Notes: generated from the sequence alone by a model not told the origin. A stretch of 64,000 nt of DNA from UBA4363 sp002393965 (GCA_946542925.1 CAMNLA010000006.1:62001-126000), one strand, 5' to 3'. Shown: positions 15,479 through 25,092, counted from the stretch's first letter. Made by a program: numbers and translations.

Positions 15479-17575
15479 TTAACTTATTTTACTCCAATCA
15501 ATCGTTTCTTTTGTTTTTTTTCGCAGTTGCAAGGTCAAAATGGCATTCGCCGGCGCAGATAGTGACGGATCTGACTCAAGAACTCGCATGGCAGTGTCAC
15601 GAGCAAGGGTCAGTAACTCGGAATCCTGAACCAAATTGGCAATTTTCAATTCAAATGGCATTCCGCTCTGCATGGTGCCCTCTAAGTCCCCTGGGCCTCG
15701 AAGACGGAGGTCTGCTTCTGCTATCTCGAACCCGTCATTCGTGCTCACCATGGTTTCTATACGTTTCCGCGTGTCACTCGCCAACTTGTAAGGCGTCAGC
15801 AATATACAATACGACTGTTCAGAACCTCGTCCCACCCTGCCTCGCAATTGATGCAACTGCGCCAGCCCGAATCGCTGGGCACTCTCGATTACCATCACCG
15901 AGGCATTGGGCACATTCACACCCACTTCTATCACAGTCGTGGCTACCATGATCTTGGTTTCTCCACGGACAAATCGTTGCATCTCCTCGTCTTTTTCCGT
16001 CGATTTCATCTGCCCGTGAACCATACTGACGCGAAATTGGGGCAAATGTTCCCGAATATACTCATAACCCTGCTCTACCGCCTGCATGTCACTTTTTTCC
16101 GATTCCTTGATCAAAGGATAGACAACGTAGGCCTGACGACCCACATCAATCTCTTTTTTCAGGAAACGAAGCACCTCATCTCGTTTGGTTTCGTAATAAT
16201 GAATGGTCCGGATAGGCTTACGACCGGGGGGCAATTCGTCAATGACTGAGACATCCAGATCTCCATATACGGTCATGGCCAAAGTTCGTGGGATCGGAGT
16301 GGCCGTCATTACCAATACGTGAGGAGGAGTCTGGTTTTTCGACCATAGCCGCGCTCGCTGCGCAACGCCGAACCGGTGCTGCTCATCAATGACCACCATC
16401 CCCAGATTCGAAAACTGAACAGTATCTTCCAACAAGGCATGTGTACCGATAAGAATCTGAAGACGACCGTCTTCCAGCGAACCGTGAATCTCTTTTCGGT
16501 CCGATTGCTTGGTCGATCCCGTCAACAGGCTCACCGTCACGCCACGACCTCTCAACATCTCACAGATAGTCTGATAATGCTGGCTTGCCAATATCTCTGT
16601 CGGAGCCATCAGACATGCCTGATAGCCATTATCCAAGGCCATCAGCATCGTCAGCAGGGCCACCAGCGTCTTACCGGAGCCGACGTCTCCTTGTAGCAGA
16701 CGATTCATCTGCCTTCCGGAACCAACATCGCTCCGGATTTCGCGCAATACCTTTTTCTGCGCGCCCGTGAGCTCGAACGTCAGGTTTTTCGAATAAAAGG
16801 AATTGAAGTACGTTCCTATCTTCGCAAACACAAATCCTCGTGATTTCTTGGATCCATATACAGACTGCTTGAGGATCGACAACTGTATGTAAAATAACTC
16901 TTCGTATTTCAGCCGCATACGTGCCGACTTCAGAGACACAGGATCCTTCGGGAAGTGAACGTTACGGAGAGCCTCATCAAGACCCATCAGATGATACGTA
17001 TCAAGGATATATCGGGGCAGGGTTTCGCGTACGGGCTGCGACAGTTCCTCCAGTGCCACATACACCAATTTGCGCATAGTGGTTGACGTTAGACCAGCAT
17101 TCTTCATTTTCTCCGTCGTATTGTAGAGTGCCATCCAGCCCGTCAGTTTCTTCTCCGTCTCCGGCGTCGCCTCTTCTAATTCAGGATGTGCTATGTTATA
17201 TTTGCCGTTGAAAACGGATGGTTTCCCGAATAGGATATAGGTAGTATCTGGCTTTAGACGGCTCGCCGCATACCGGATTCCACGAAACCATACCAGAGAA
17301 ATACCGCCCGTTTCATCATAGAAAATCGCCTCCATTCGCTCATGACGACCCTCTCCTACCTTGCGCAGATTGCGCAGGCGACCCTTCATCTGGATATAGG
17401 AGACGTCAGAATTGATTTCAGATACCTTGTAGAAACGCGATCGATCAAGGTATTTGTACGGATAATAGCATAACAGATCTTCTATAGTTCGGATTCCAAC
17501 CTCGGATCCCAATAGCTGAGCGCGTCTGGGACCGACACCTGGTAGAAACTGTATGTCCGATAGTAGTTCTGCCAT
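15479..17575 (-). CDS. recG: ATP-dependent DNA helicase RecG
   Basis: Superfamily 2 helicase that remodels stalled replication forks and branched DNA. 698 residues, the normal length. An N-terminal wedge/OB domain (VSYIQMKGRLRNLRKVGEGR) precedes the helicase core with Walker A GDVGSGKTLVALL, DEQHRFGVAQRARLW (motif II), TATPIPRTLA (motif III) and QLRGRVGRGSEQSYCIL (motif VI). The start lies 4 bases after the stop of the twin-ABC gene, so it is the distal gene of an ispD-NSS-ABC-recG run. Confidence 0.97.
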   Translation of the reverse strand: MAELLSDIQFLPGVGPRRAQLLGSEVGIRTIEDLLCYYPYKYLDRSRFYKVSEINSDVSYIQMKGRLRNLRKVGEGRHERMEAIFYDETGGISLVWFRGIRYAASRLKPDTTYILFGKPSVFNGKYNIAHPELEEATPETEKKLTGWMALYNTTEKMKNAGLTSTTMRKLVYVALEELSQPVRETLPRYILDTYHLMGLDEALRNVHFPKDPVSLKSARMRLKYEELFYIQLSILKQSVYGSKKSRGFVFAKIGTYFNSFYSKNLTFELTGAQKKVLREIRSDVGSGRQMNRLLQGDVGSGKTLVALLTMLMALDNGYQACLMAPTEILASQHYQTICEMLRGRGVTVSLLTGSTKQSDRKEIHGSLEDGRLQILIGTHALLEDTVQFSNLGMVVIDEQHRFGVAQRARLWSKNQTPPHVLVMTATPIPRTLAMTVYGDLDVSVIDELPPGRKPIRTIHYYETKRDEVLRFLKKEIDVGRQAYVVYPLIKESEKSDMQAVEQGYEYIREHLPQFRVSMVHGQMKSTEKDEEMQRFVRGETKIMVATTVIEVGVNVPNASVMVIESAQRFGLAQLHQLRGRVGRGSEQSYCILLTPYKLASDTRKRIETMVSTNDGFEIAEADLRLRGPGDLEGTMQSGMPFELKIANLVQDSELLTLARDTAMRVLESDPSLSAPANAILTLQLRKKTKETIDWSKIS

Positions 17576-17579
17576 GCCA

Positions 17580-19076
17580 CTATACCTTACCTATTGATCG
17601 GATGGTTCCCGCCTCTAGCTCTATACGGTGTGTGATGCAAGTCGGGATTTCATCAGGAGAATGAGATACATAGATGAGCGTGGCATCCGTTGCCGTACAG
17701 ATGGAATCCAACAAACCGATGAAACGCTGGGACTGCTCATAGTCGATACCCTGACAGGGCTCGTCCAATATAAGTAGTGGTGGATTCTTTATGAGAGCTC
17801 GGATTAGGAGAAGCATGCGCTGCTCACCAAGGGAAATCTCCGAAAAATTCTTTTTCAGAAGACCTTCCAGACCCAACGCCTTCATCCACTCTTTCGTAAC
17901 CGACTCCTGCCACTGGGTCGGACGAGAGGAAAATCCCACTTCATCATTGAATCCGGAAACAACCACATTAAGGCACGGCAGGTCTCGCACGGAAGTATGC
18001 GAGGAGGAAGAAATCTTGTGTTGGCTTAGGAAATAGAGATGAAGTTCCGGACTGACAAAGCCGATCTTCTTCTTGATGTCCCAAATACTCTCTCCGCTTC
18101 CGCGAGGCTGACCGAAAAGCGAGATGTCATTGGCGTACGCCTGCGGATTGTCTGCCGTTATCAGACTCAATAGCGTGGATTTACCCGAACCATTATGACC
18201 AGCAAGATGCCACCGCTCATGGTCTCTGACCTCCCAATTGATATGACTCAAGAGAGGTTCGCCCTGCATGGTGATGTGAACATCTCGCATTCGGACCACG
18301 TAGCCGTACTCCGGACGGTCGTTCGTCTTGGGCAAATGGATTTCTCCTGAGGCGACAGGCTGTTTGCGTCTTACCTTCTCCATTTCATCACAATAAGTCG
18401 ATGCATCCTCTATTCGTTTGATTTTGCCTCTCTCCAGTTCAATTACTCGGTCTGCAAACACGGGAATTTCTTTGACACCACAGACAAGGAATACCGTTTT
18501 TCCCGTTTCCTTTAGTTTCTGCATGCTCTTTCGCAACAGTTCCCGCGTTAGCGTATCAAGACCCAAAAAGGGCTGGTCCATTACATAGAGGTCTGCTTCA
18601 TGCAAGAGAGCCAACGCAATCTGCGTCCGTTTCCGCTCTCCGTTACTTAACTGCAACAGGTTTCGCGTCAATAACGGATGAATGTTCAGTTGCGAGTATA
18701 TCTCTTCCTTTCGGCTTTTTCCTTCAAGTTTTTCCAGTTTCTTCTCCAACCACTTCCCCACTTGAGGAAGTTCTTCCATTTCCTCCGAATATTCGTATCG
18801 CTGACCATAATAGGTCTGAGTCATTCCTGTTTGGGAAAAAAAGTTGTCCTGCTGTGGGACATAGAAGGGTTGAATCCCTTCTCCTTTCTCCACTGTTCCT
18901 CCATAGGCCGCCAGCTCGCCCGCCACCAGCTGTGCCAACGTTGTCTTTCCGCTGCCCGCTGCTCCGACAAGAGCAACAACTTCTCCCTTTTCAACACGGA
19001 AACTCACTCCGCGGAGAATCATATTCATGTCTTTTTTTACAAAGGCGTTTCGTGCCGAAAATACTACTTCATTCAT
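17580..19076 (-). CDS. Twin ABC-domain ATPase (ModF-like), first site degenerate
   Basis: 498 residues with two ABC ATPase domains in tandem and no membrane segment. Domain 1 has Walker A GAAGSGKTTLAQ, signature LSNGERKRTQIALALL and Walker B LYVMDQPFLGLD, where Gln replaces the catalytic Glu. Domain 2 has GHNGSGKSTLLSLI, a signature ISLGEQRMLLLIRAL and an intact LLILDEPCQGID. The layout resembles ModF/PhrA-type proteins of unclear function. No permease or molybdate gene is adjacent; its neighbours are an NSS transporter (17 bases upstream) and recG (4 bases downstream), so the role cannot be read from context. Asymmetric ATPase activity, with domain 2 hydrolysing, is an inference. Confidence 0.85.
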   Translation of the reverse strand: MNEVVFSARNAFVKKDMNMILRGVSFRVEKGEVVALVGAAGSGKTTLAQLVAGELAAYGGTVEKGEGIQPFYVPQQDNFFSQTGMTQTYYGQRYEYSEEMEELPQVGKWLEKKLEKLEGKSRKEEIYSQLNIHPLLTRNLLQLSNGERKRTQIALALLHEADLYVMDQPFLGLDTLTRELLRKSMQKLKETGKTVFLVCGVKEIPVFADRVIELERGKIKRIEDASTYCDEMEKVRRKQPVASGEIHLPKTNDRPEYGYVVRMRDVHITMQGEPLLSHINWEVRDHERWHLAGHNGSGKSTLLSLITADNPQAYANDISLFGQPRGSGESIWDIKKKIGFVSPELHLYFLSQHKISSSSHTSVRDLPCLNVVVSGFNDEVGFSSRPTQWQESVTKEWMKALGLEGLLKKNFSEISLGEQRMLLLIRALIKNPPLLILDEPCQGIDYEQSQRFIGLLDSICTATDATLIYVSHSPDEIPTCITHRIELEAGTIRSIGKV

Positions 19077-19093
19077 GCCAATGGATTCCTTTC

Positions 19094-20437
19094 TTAGATT
19101 ACTCCTATCAATGTCAGAAACAAGAGAGCAACAAATATCGGTGAAACAAAACGGATGAGGAAGCGCAACACGACATAATTAATCGACGGGCTTTCATTTT
19201 CGCTGTTTGTCAGTTGACTTTGCAACACCCTGCTCGGCATGATCCAGCCGGCAAACAGTACAATGAAAAATCCTCCCAAGGGCAACATGACGTTGGAGGA
19301 AACCGAGTCGAAGATATCAAACAACGGTTTCCCGCCAATCTCAAACCATCCATGACCGGATAGGGACAGCGCACACATACTTCCCGTTACCGACATGGTC
19401 AACGCAATCGCCAGACAGGCTTTCCAGCGTTTCATCCGCAATTCTTCAGAAGCAAAAGCCGTGACGGTCTCCAACAACGACACCTGCGACGTCACGGCAG
19501 CAAAATACACCAGAAGGAAAAACAAGATGGAAAATCCATAACCTCCTGGCATCTGCTGAAAGATGTTCGGCATCGTGTTGAAAAGGAGTGTCGGACCCTG
19601 TGTGGGCTCCAGACCGAACGAGAAGACGGCTGGGAAAATAACCATACCGGAAAGAATGGCAACCAAAGAATCGAAAGTGACTATGCCGAGTGCCGTTTTC
19701 GGAAGATTACGGTCCGAACTGATATAGGACCCATACGTCAACATGGCTCCCATACCCAACGAAAGGGAGAAAAAAGATTGACCCATCGCTGTCAGTACCG
19801 TTTGGAGACTTATCTTCTCAAAGTCGGGTTTCAAAAGAAAGGTCACGCCCTTCCACGACTCCGGCAGACAGAAAAGCGAATTACAGACTAAGATAAGTAT
19901 CAGCACAAACAGGGCTGGCATCAGTATCTTGTTGAATCGTTCTATCCCCTTGCTCACTCCGAGAACCACAACCACTAACGAGATTCCTAACGAAACCAGG
20001 GCTTGAAGCGTCGGCCCCGTCCCTCCTGCAAGGAACAGGTCAAAATAGTTCTTGATCTCATCCGATGACTTTCCACTGAATTCGCCGACCACTGATGCCC
20101 GCAAAAATTCCAGTGACCATCCGCCGACTACCATATAGAAGGACGTAATGACATATGCTGCGGCTACCCCCAGAAATCCAACCAGAAACCACGGACCTGG
20201 AGCAATGTTCTTGAATGCGCGCATGGCATTGCACCGCTGACTGCGACCGATGGAGAGTTCGGACAGCATCACGGGCAACGAGACCAATAGACTGACACAT
20301 AGGTAAACGAGCAGAAAGGCCGACCCTCCGTTCTCACCAGCCAGATAGGGAAATCGCCACAGATTACCCAAACCGACCACTGACCCCGCTACCGTTGCAA
20401 AGGTCCCGATTCTGCTGTTGAATTCTCCTCTGGCCAT
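19094..20437 (-). CDS. Neurotransmitter:sodium symporter (NSS/SNF) family transporter
   Basis: Inner-membrane Na+-coupled importer of amino acids or related amines, 447 residues with about 11-12 hydrophobic segments. The first helix carries the family signature (GSVVGLGNLWRFPYLAGENG), with the unwound Na+/substrate site as in LeuT. The length and the relatively short C-terminus suit the bacterial 11-TM type. Its ATG overlaps the ispD stop by one base (TGATG), indicating translational coupling. The substrate cannot be inferred from the sequence. Confidence 0.93.
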   Translation of the reverse strand: MARGEFNSRIGTFATVAGSVVGLGNLWRFPYLAGENGGSAFLLVYLCVSLLVSLPVMLSELSIGRSQRCNAMRAFKNIAPGPWFLVGFLGVAAAYVITSFYMVVGGWSLEFLRASVVGEFSGKSSDEIKNYFDLFLAGGTGPTLQALVSLGISLVVVVLGVSKGIERFNKILMPALFVLILILVCNSLFCLPESWKGVTFLLKPDFEKISLQTVLTAMGQSFFSLSLGMGAMLTYGSYISSDRNLPKTALGIVTFDSLVAILSGMVIFPAVFSFGLEPTQGPTLLFNTMPNIFQQMPGGYGFSILFFLLVYFAAVTSQVSLLETVTAFASEELRMKRWKACLAIALTMSVTGSMCALSLSGHGWFEIGGKPLFDIFDSVSSNVMLPLGGFFIVLFAGWIMPSRVLQSQLTNSENESPSINYVVLRFLIRFVSPIFVALLFLTLIGVI

Positions 20438-21138
20438 CAGTTTCTCCCTTTCTTCATCAACACCTCTGCTATCAACAGATCAATAGGTGTCGTTATTTTT
20501 ATGTTTTCTCTGTTCCCATCGACCAGATAAATCACGCCTCCTGCCTTTTCATAAACCGACGCATCATCCGTCAACCGACCGAGCTCTTCTTCCGTCATCG
20601 TTGACAAGTGGGAATAGGAGGACTTTAAATCCGCGCTTCTGAACACTTGAGGTGTCTGTACCAGATGATAACGGCTTCGGTCAACGGCATACGTGCCGTT
20701 TTCTCCTTCCTCCCGAATACTATCTGTCAAAGAAACTACAGGAATGGCAGAGCCGTTTCTCTCTGCACCCTGGTAACATCGTTCTATCGTGTTCCGCGAT
20801 ACGAGCGGACGCACTCCGTCATGAATGCCCACAAGAACACCATCCGGAACATGTCTCAAACCGTTCTCTACGCTTTGGAGACGGCTTTCACCTCCTTCTA
20901 TGACGACTATTTCTTCTCTGAATTCATGCTTCTCACACAGTTTGGCCCACTGTTTGCACTGACTGGAAGGAAGAACCAACAGGACATGCAAAGATTTGTC
21001 ATATTCCAGAAATCGTCTGATTGTATGCATCAGTATGGGGATACCGCAAATCGGGAGAAACTGCTTCGGCACATCCGACCCCATGCGCGTTCCTTTCCCT
21101 CCTGCTACTATCACGACATATCGTTCCTGCTTTGACAT
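20437..21138 (-). CDS. ispD: 2-C-methyl-D-erythritol 4-phosphate cytidylyltransferase
   Basis: Transfers CMP from CTP to MEP in the non-mevalonate isoprenoid pathway. 233 residues, as in the family. The nucleotide-binding N-terminus VIVAGGKGTRMGSDVPKQFL contains the conserved Arg and Lys; VGIHDGVRPLVS and the DDASVYEKAGGVIYLVDGN segment near the C-terminus are also typical. It is the first gene of the operon ispD-NSS-ABC-recG, transcribed from a promoter region shared divergently with the SPOR gene. Confidence 0.95.
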   Translation of the reverse strand: MSKQERYVVIVAGGKGTRMGSDVPKQFLPICGIPILMHTIRRFLEYDKSLHVLLVLPSSQCKQWAKLCEKHEFREEIVVIEGGESRLQSVENGLRHVPDGVLVGIHDGVRPLVSRNTIERCYQGAERNGSAIPVVSLTDSIREEGENGTYAVDRSRYHLVQTPQVFRSADLKSSYSHLSTMTEEELGRLTDDASVYEKAGGVIYLVDGNRENIKITTPIDLLIAEVLMKKGRN

Positions 21139-21172
21139 CCCCTTGTTTTTGACATTACATTTTACATCAAAG

Positions 21173-21180
21173 CAAAGATA
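21173..21180 (-). promoter_or_regulatory. -7 element for ispD operon
   Basis: The minus strand reads TATCTTTG, 35 bases before the ispD ATG. It lies back to back with the plus-strand element at 21193-21200. Confidence 0.5.
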
Positions 21181-21192
21181 AAAAAATAATGA

Positions 21193-21200
21193 TAACTTTG
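21193..21200 (+). promoter_or_regulatory. -7 element for the SPOR-folE pair
   Basis: TAACTTTG matches TAnnTTTG. It overlaps the coding frame if the upstream ATG at 21189 were used, and so points to the ATG at 21231. Confidence 0.55.
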
Positions 21201-21230
21201 CAGCGTTTTACACATCATCATTCGTCACGG

Positions 21231-21743
21231 ATGAAAGGAGTTGTTTTTCTTATATGTTTTGTTTTTGCCGGCTTTGATCTGTTGGCGCAGACTCAAAGTG
21301 GAATTAAGGCTGTTTTATCCGAACTCACCGACAATTCCGACCCTTCCAAAGGCTCCGTCACCATTCGCCAAGACCCTCGCATCGAAGAGTTGATGGAAAA
21401 ACGGAAAGACATACAACCGCCTGCCTCCCACCATAGCTCAACAATCGGTTCTTTTACCACCAACGTACGATCGGGAACAGGATACCGCGTACAGGTATTC
21501 TCCAGCAATGCTCAACGTCAAGCGAAAGATCAAGCTTACGCGGTCCAATCCAAAATCAAAAACAAATTTCCACAACTTCCCGTCTACGTTTCCTATACCT
21601 CTCCCTTCTGGAAAGTTCGTATCGGCGATTGTCAAACCATGGAAGAGGCTCAGCAACTCCGTGTCAACGTAAAAAAAGCCTTCCCAGAGTTCCAACAGGA
21701 AACATACGTCGTTCGTGACAAAATCTTTCTTCCCGCCTACTAA
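21231..21743 (+). CDS. Secreted SPOR-domain protein
   Basis: 170 residues from MKGVVFLICFVFAGFDLLAQ, a clear signal peptide. The C-terminal half is a SPOR domain (GYRVQVFSSNAQRQAKDQAY to about VRDKIFLPAY), a fold that binds denuded peptidoglycan glycan strands and often marks division or envelope-maintenance proteins. The middle is a short unconserved linker. The upstream in-frame ATG at 21189 would bury the signal peptide and lies before the -7 box. folE follows after 24 bases, so they are probably co-transcribed although functionally unrelated. Confidence 0.88.
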   Translation: MKGVVFLICFVFAGFDLLAQTQSGIKAVLSELTDNSDPSKGSVTIRQDPRIEELMEKRKDIQPPASHHSSTIGSFTTNVRSGTGYRVQVFSSNAQRQAKDQAYAVQSKIKNKFPQLPVYVSYTSPFWKVRIGDCQTMEEAQQLRVNVKKAFPEFQQETYVVRDKIFLPAY

Positions 21744-21767
21744 GCCGATTCTGAAAATCTTATCTTA

Positions 21768-22361
21768 ATGAATAATCTGGTCGCATCCGAGCCAATAGGA
21801 GAACGCACTCATCAGTTGGCAAAACATTACAAGGAAATCCTGAATATCTTAGGGGAAAATCCGCAAAGAGAAGGTCTGCTCAAAACCCCGGTTCGCGTGG
21901 CAAAAGCCATGGAATTCCTCACCGCAGGTTATTCTGTGGACCCAGGCGAAATCATTAAGTCTGCCACTTTCAAGGAGGACTATCGGCAAATGGTCATCGT
22001 CAAGGATATCGACTTTTTTTCGCTTTGCGAACACCACATGCTCCCCTTTTATGGCAAAGCACACGTGGCCTATATTCCGAACGGATACATCACAGGACTA
22101 AGCAAGATAGCACGCGTCGTCGAAGTGTTTGCTCGACGGCTGCAGGTTCAGGAACGACTCACTACACAAATTAAGGAGTGCATCCAACAGACTCTCAACC
22201 CTCTTGGTGTCATGGTCGTTGTCGAGGCCAAACACATGTGCATGCAGATGAGAGGAGTCGAAAAACAGAATTCCATTACTACGACATCCGATTTTACCGG
22301 AGCTTTCGAACGCGACAAGACTCGGGAAGAGTTCATGAATCTCATTCGGTCCGACGCCTGA
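21768..22361 (+). CDS. folE: GTP cyclohydrolase I
   Basis: Converts GTP to 7,8-dihydroneopterin triphosphate, the first step of folate (and queuosine precursor) synthesis. 197 residues, typical for type IA. Zinc ligands and active site are visible in FFSLCEHHMLPFYGKAHVAY and in AKHMCMQMRGVEK; SKIARVVEVFARRLQVQERL is the conserved signature. It is downstream of the SPOR gene and converges on comM with only 6 bases between the stops, so no separate terminator fits there. Confidence 0.97.
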   Translation: MNNLVASEPIGERTHQLAKHYKEILNILGENPQREGLLKTPVRVAKAMEFLTAGYSVDPGEIIKSATFKEDYRQMVIVKDIDFFSLCEHHMLPFYGKAHVAYIPNGYITGLSKIARVVEVFARRLQVQERLTTQIKECIQQTLNPLGVMVVVEAKHMCMQMRGVEKQNSITTTSDFTGAFERDKTREEFMNLIRSDA

Positions 22362-22367
22362 GAATCT

Positions 22368-23906
22368 CTACTCTACCCACGTGCTACGGTCTAGATTACG
22401 ATATCCGATCGCCTCGGCAATGTGATGCTTCTGGACCTGCGCATCACCGGCAAGGTCAGCAATGGTTCGACCTACTTTCAGAATGCGATCGTATGCTCGC
22501 GCCGATAGGTTAAATTTCAACATCGCCTTTTTCAACAGTTCCCGTCCAGCCTCATCTGGTTCGGCATACTGATGAAGCATCTTGCTTGTCATTTGGGCAT
22601 TACAGTGAATCCCCCTATGTGTTTTGTATCGTTCCGTCTGTCGCTCTCGGGCCCGGACCACCCTGTCTCGGATTGTTGCACTGGACTCTCCGTCGTGTTG
22701 ACCGGAAAGTTTTGTAAACGGAACACTGAAAATCTCTATCTGAAGATCAAAACGATCCATCAGCGGACCACTGATACGGTTCAGGTATTTCTGAACCTGT
22801 GCCGGTGTACAGATACATTCGTGCGTCGGATCATTATGATATCCGCAAGGACATGGATTCATCGCCGCAACCAACATGAAACTGGCGGGATATTCCGTCG
22901 TGTATTTGCTGCGTGAGATGACTATCTTCCGGTCTTCCAATGGCTGACGCATCACCTCCAGGGCACTGCGCTTGAATTCCGGCAATTCATCGAGGAAAAG
23001 AACTCCGTTATGAGCAAGAGAGATTTCTCCCGGCTGAGGATTCGTCCCACCACCCACAAGGGCAACATCACTGATGGTATGATGCGGACTGCGAAACGGA
23101 CGCTGTGTCATCAATGACGAACCTCCCTTTACTGTTCCTGCCACCGAATGGATCTTCGTCGTTTCCAAGGCTTCTCGTAACGTCAGCGGAGGCAGAATGG
23201 TCGGGATGCGCTTGGCCATCATCGACTTCCCGGCTCCTGGAGGACCTACCATGATCAAGTTATGACCGCCAGCCGCTGCAACTTCGATGGCTCTTTTCAC
23301 TGACTCCTGACCCTTTACATCGGAAAAATCAACGTCGAAACAATTGACATGATCGTAGAATTCCTTTCGCGTATCTACGATTTCAGGTTCCAAATCTTTT
23401 TGCTTGTTTAGGAATCCCAATACGTCTCTGATATGATCGACTCCATACACTTCCAGATTATTGACTATTGCTGCCTCTCTGGCGTTTTCTCTTGGCAGGA
23501 TAAAACCTTTGAATCCCTCCTCGCGAGCCTTGATGGCAATGGGAAGAACACCGCGTATCGGCTGGATGCTGCCGTCCAATGAAAGTTCTCCCATTATAAC
23601 GTATTTGTCTAATCCATCCATGATGACCATTTCCGATGCTGCCAGCATGCCGATGGCAATGGGGAGGTCGTAGGCGGATCCCTCCTTTTTAAGATCTGCC
23701 GGCGCCAAATTGATGACCGTCTTTTTCTGGGGTACGCTCAAACCACTGTTTTGCAACGCAGACAAAATACGCTCGTGACTCTCCTTTACCGCATTGTCGG
23801 GCAATCCGACCATATACAATTTCGAACCCGATGCCACATTCACTTCCACCGTCACAATCAGCGCATCAATTCCTTGTACCGCAGCCCCATACGTTTTTGC
23901 CAACAT
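22368..23906 (-). CDS. comM: YifB/ComM family Mg-chelatase-like AAA+ ATPase
   Basis: 512 residues: an N-terminal Lon-protease-like domain (about 1-170, including MGELSLDGSIQPIRGVLPIA), a central AAA+ module with Walker A VGPPGAGKSMMAKR and Walker B VLFLDELPEFKR, a cysteine-bearing CPCGYHNDPTHECIC insert and a C-terminal Mg-chelatase region. ComM in Vibrio and Haemophilus is a hexameric branch-migration helicase that helps integrate incoming DNA during natural transformation. comEC is also in this window, so a DNA uptake route is possible, though both are widespread. A near-match -7 box (TAACTTTA) lies at 23978-23985 on the minus strand. Confidence 0.93.
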   Translation of the reverse strand: MLAKTYGAAVQGIDALIVTVEVNVASGSKLYMVGLPDNAVKESHERILSALQNSGLSVPQKKTVINLAPADLKKEGSAYDLPIAIGMLAASEMVIMDGLDKYVIMGELSLDGSIQPIRGVLPIAIKAREEGFKGFILPRENAREAAIVNNLEVYGVDHIRDVLGFLNKQKDLEPEIVDTRKEFYDHVNCFDVDFSDVKGQESVKRAIEVAAAGGHNLIMVGPPGAGKSMMAKRIPTILPPLTLREALETTKIHSVAGTVKGGSSLMTQRPFRSPHHTISDVALVGGGTNPQPGEISLAHNGVLFLDELPEFKRSALEVMRQPLEDRKIVISRSKYTTEYPASFMLVAAMNPCPCGYHNDPTHECICTPAQVQKYLNRISGPLMDRFDLQIEIFSVPFTKLSGQHDGESSATIRDRVVRARERQTERYKTHRGIHCNAQMTSKMLHQYAEPDEAGRELLKKAMLKFNLSARAYDRILKVGRTIADLAGDAQVQKHHIAEAIGYRNLDRSTWVE

Positions 23907-24046
23907 ATCTCTTTGTTTTTTGGTTCGTTGTTCTCTACTCCCTTTTCCTCCCTGTCTGATTCTCGTTTCGTGCTTATAAAGTTACGCTTTTTCCGTTTCT
24001 TACCACACATTTAACCTTATATGAATGACCCCCCTGGCAAAAAAAA

Positions 24047-24072
24047 GTCGTGTTTCTTTCCTGAAACACGAC
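24047..24072 (-). terminator. Intrinsic terminator after greA-HIT
   Basis: A perfect 10-base stem GTCGTGTTTC / GAAACACGAC with a 6-base loop is followed on the minus strand by a run of U (seven or more A on the plus strand just before 24047). Confidence 0.85.
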
Positions 24073-24098
24073 CCTCTCTGCTTATTATATCTTTCCTT

Positions 24099-24497
24099 TT
24101 ATTCGAATTTTTCTGCTATCTGACGAGCAATCTCTGCCATGCGATCTTCCGACAACTTCAATTTTTCCTTGTCAAATTTCATGTCAGATTCCTTGTTTAA
24201 TGGAACCAGATGAATATGTGTGTGCGGAACCTCCATGCCCAAAACTGCCATCCCTACTCGCTGACAAGGAATGGCAGCCTTGATCGCCTTTGCCACTCGC
24301 TTGGCAAATACCGTCAGACCGACGTACGTTTCATCGTCAAGATCAAAAAGATAATCGTTTTCCGTATTCTTCGGAATTACCAAAGTATGACCCTCCGACA
24401 TCGGAGCAATATCCAGAAAAGCAAAGAAATTCTCGTCCTCGGCTACCTTATAACTGGGTATTTCTCCCTTTGCAATTTTTGTAAATAACGTTGCCAT
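24099..24497 (-). CDS. HIT family nucleotide hydrolase
   Basis: 132 residues of the histidine triad superfamily (Hint branch), which hydrolyse nucleoside phosphoramidates or related adenylated compounds. The triad HTHIHLVPL lies near residue 100, and the N-terminus has the usual FTKIAKGEIPSYKVAEDE and the APMSEGHTLVIPK strand. It begins 16 bases after the greA stop and is followed by a strong terminator, so it is the second gene of a greA-HIT operon. The physiological substrate is not known. Confidence 0.94.
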   Translation of the reverse strand: MATLFTKIAKGEIPSYKVAEDENFFAFLDIAPMSEGHTLVIPKNTENDYLFDLDDETYVGLTVFAKRVAKAIKAAIPCQRVGMAVLGMEVPHTHIHLVPLNKESDMKFDKEKLKLSEDRMAEIARQIAEKFE

Positions 24498-24513
24498 ATC
24501 TCTGTCGCTTATT

Positions 24514-24984
24514 TTAAACTGTAATATCTACCACTTCAAACTCCTGCTCGCCGACAGGTAATTTTATAACTGCCTTCTCTCCCTTTTTCTTTCCCAGCAA
24601 ACCCTTCGCTACTGGCGTGGTAATCGAGAGCTTATGCTCTTTCAGGTTCGCTTCGTTTTCCGAAACGATTGTATAGGTCATCTGCTGCTGGTTCTTCGTG
24701 TTCCGAATCGTGACCGTCGTCAATAATTGAACAGAGTCCGACTTGATTTTACTTTCATCAATGATACGCACATTGGCAAGCATGCTTTTCAGTTCGGCAA
24801 TCTTCGATTCGATCATTCCCTGCTCCTCTTTCGCCGCATCATATTCCGCATTCTCCGAAAGGTCTCCCTTGTCCCGAGCTTCCGCTATTTGCTGAATAAT
24901 ACGCGGACGCTCCACATTTTCTAAATGATTCAGCTCGTCTAACTTCTTCTGTTGGCCTTCTTTGGTCATGTAAATTGTTGCCAT
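24514..24984 (-). CDS. greA: Transcription elongation factor GreA
   Basis: Binds the secondary channel of RNA polymerase and stimulates cleavage of backtracked transcripts. 156 residues from MATIYMTKEGQQKKL. The N-terminal coiled-coil has the acidic tip (DLSENAEYDAAKEEQG), followed by a C-terminal FKBP-like domain (TPVAKGLLGKKKGE near the end). The frame continues 75 codons upstream, but that part is unlike GreA, and the ATG at 24984 has an AAGGAG sequence at the right distance, one of the few clear Shine-Dalgarno sites in the window. A -7 box lies about 100 bases upstream. Confidence 0.96.
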   Translation of the reverse strand: MATIYMTKEGQQKKLDELNHLENVERPRIIQQIAEARDKGDLSENAEYDAAKEEQGMIESKIAELKSMLANVRIIDESKIKSDSVQLLTTVTIRNTKNQQQMTYTIVSENEANLKEHKLSITTPVAKGLLGKKKGEKAVIKLPVGEQEFEVVDITV

Positions 24985-25084
24985 TGTATTTCTCCTTATA
25001 TTTTTATTCTTGATAAAAACTAAAAAACAAGAGAATCCCATCCCTCTATGGATGAAACCCTCCCTTTTTATCCTTTTGCATAAG

Positions 25085-25092
25085 CAAAGATA
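25085..25092 (-). promoter_or_regulatory. -7 element for greA-HIT
   Basis: The minus strand reads TATCTTTG, giving a leader of about 95 bases before the greA ATG and separating it from the LD-carboxypeptidase gene. Confidence 0.5.
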
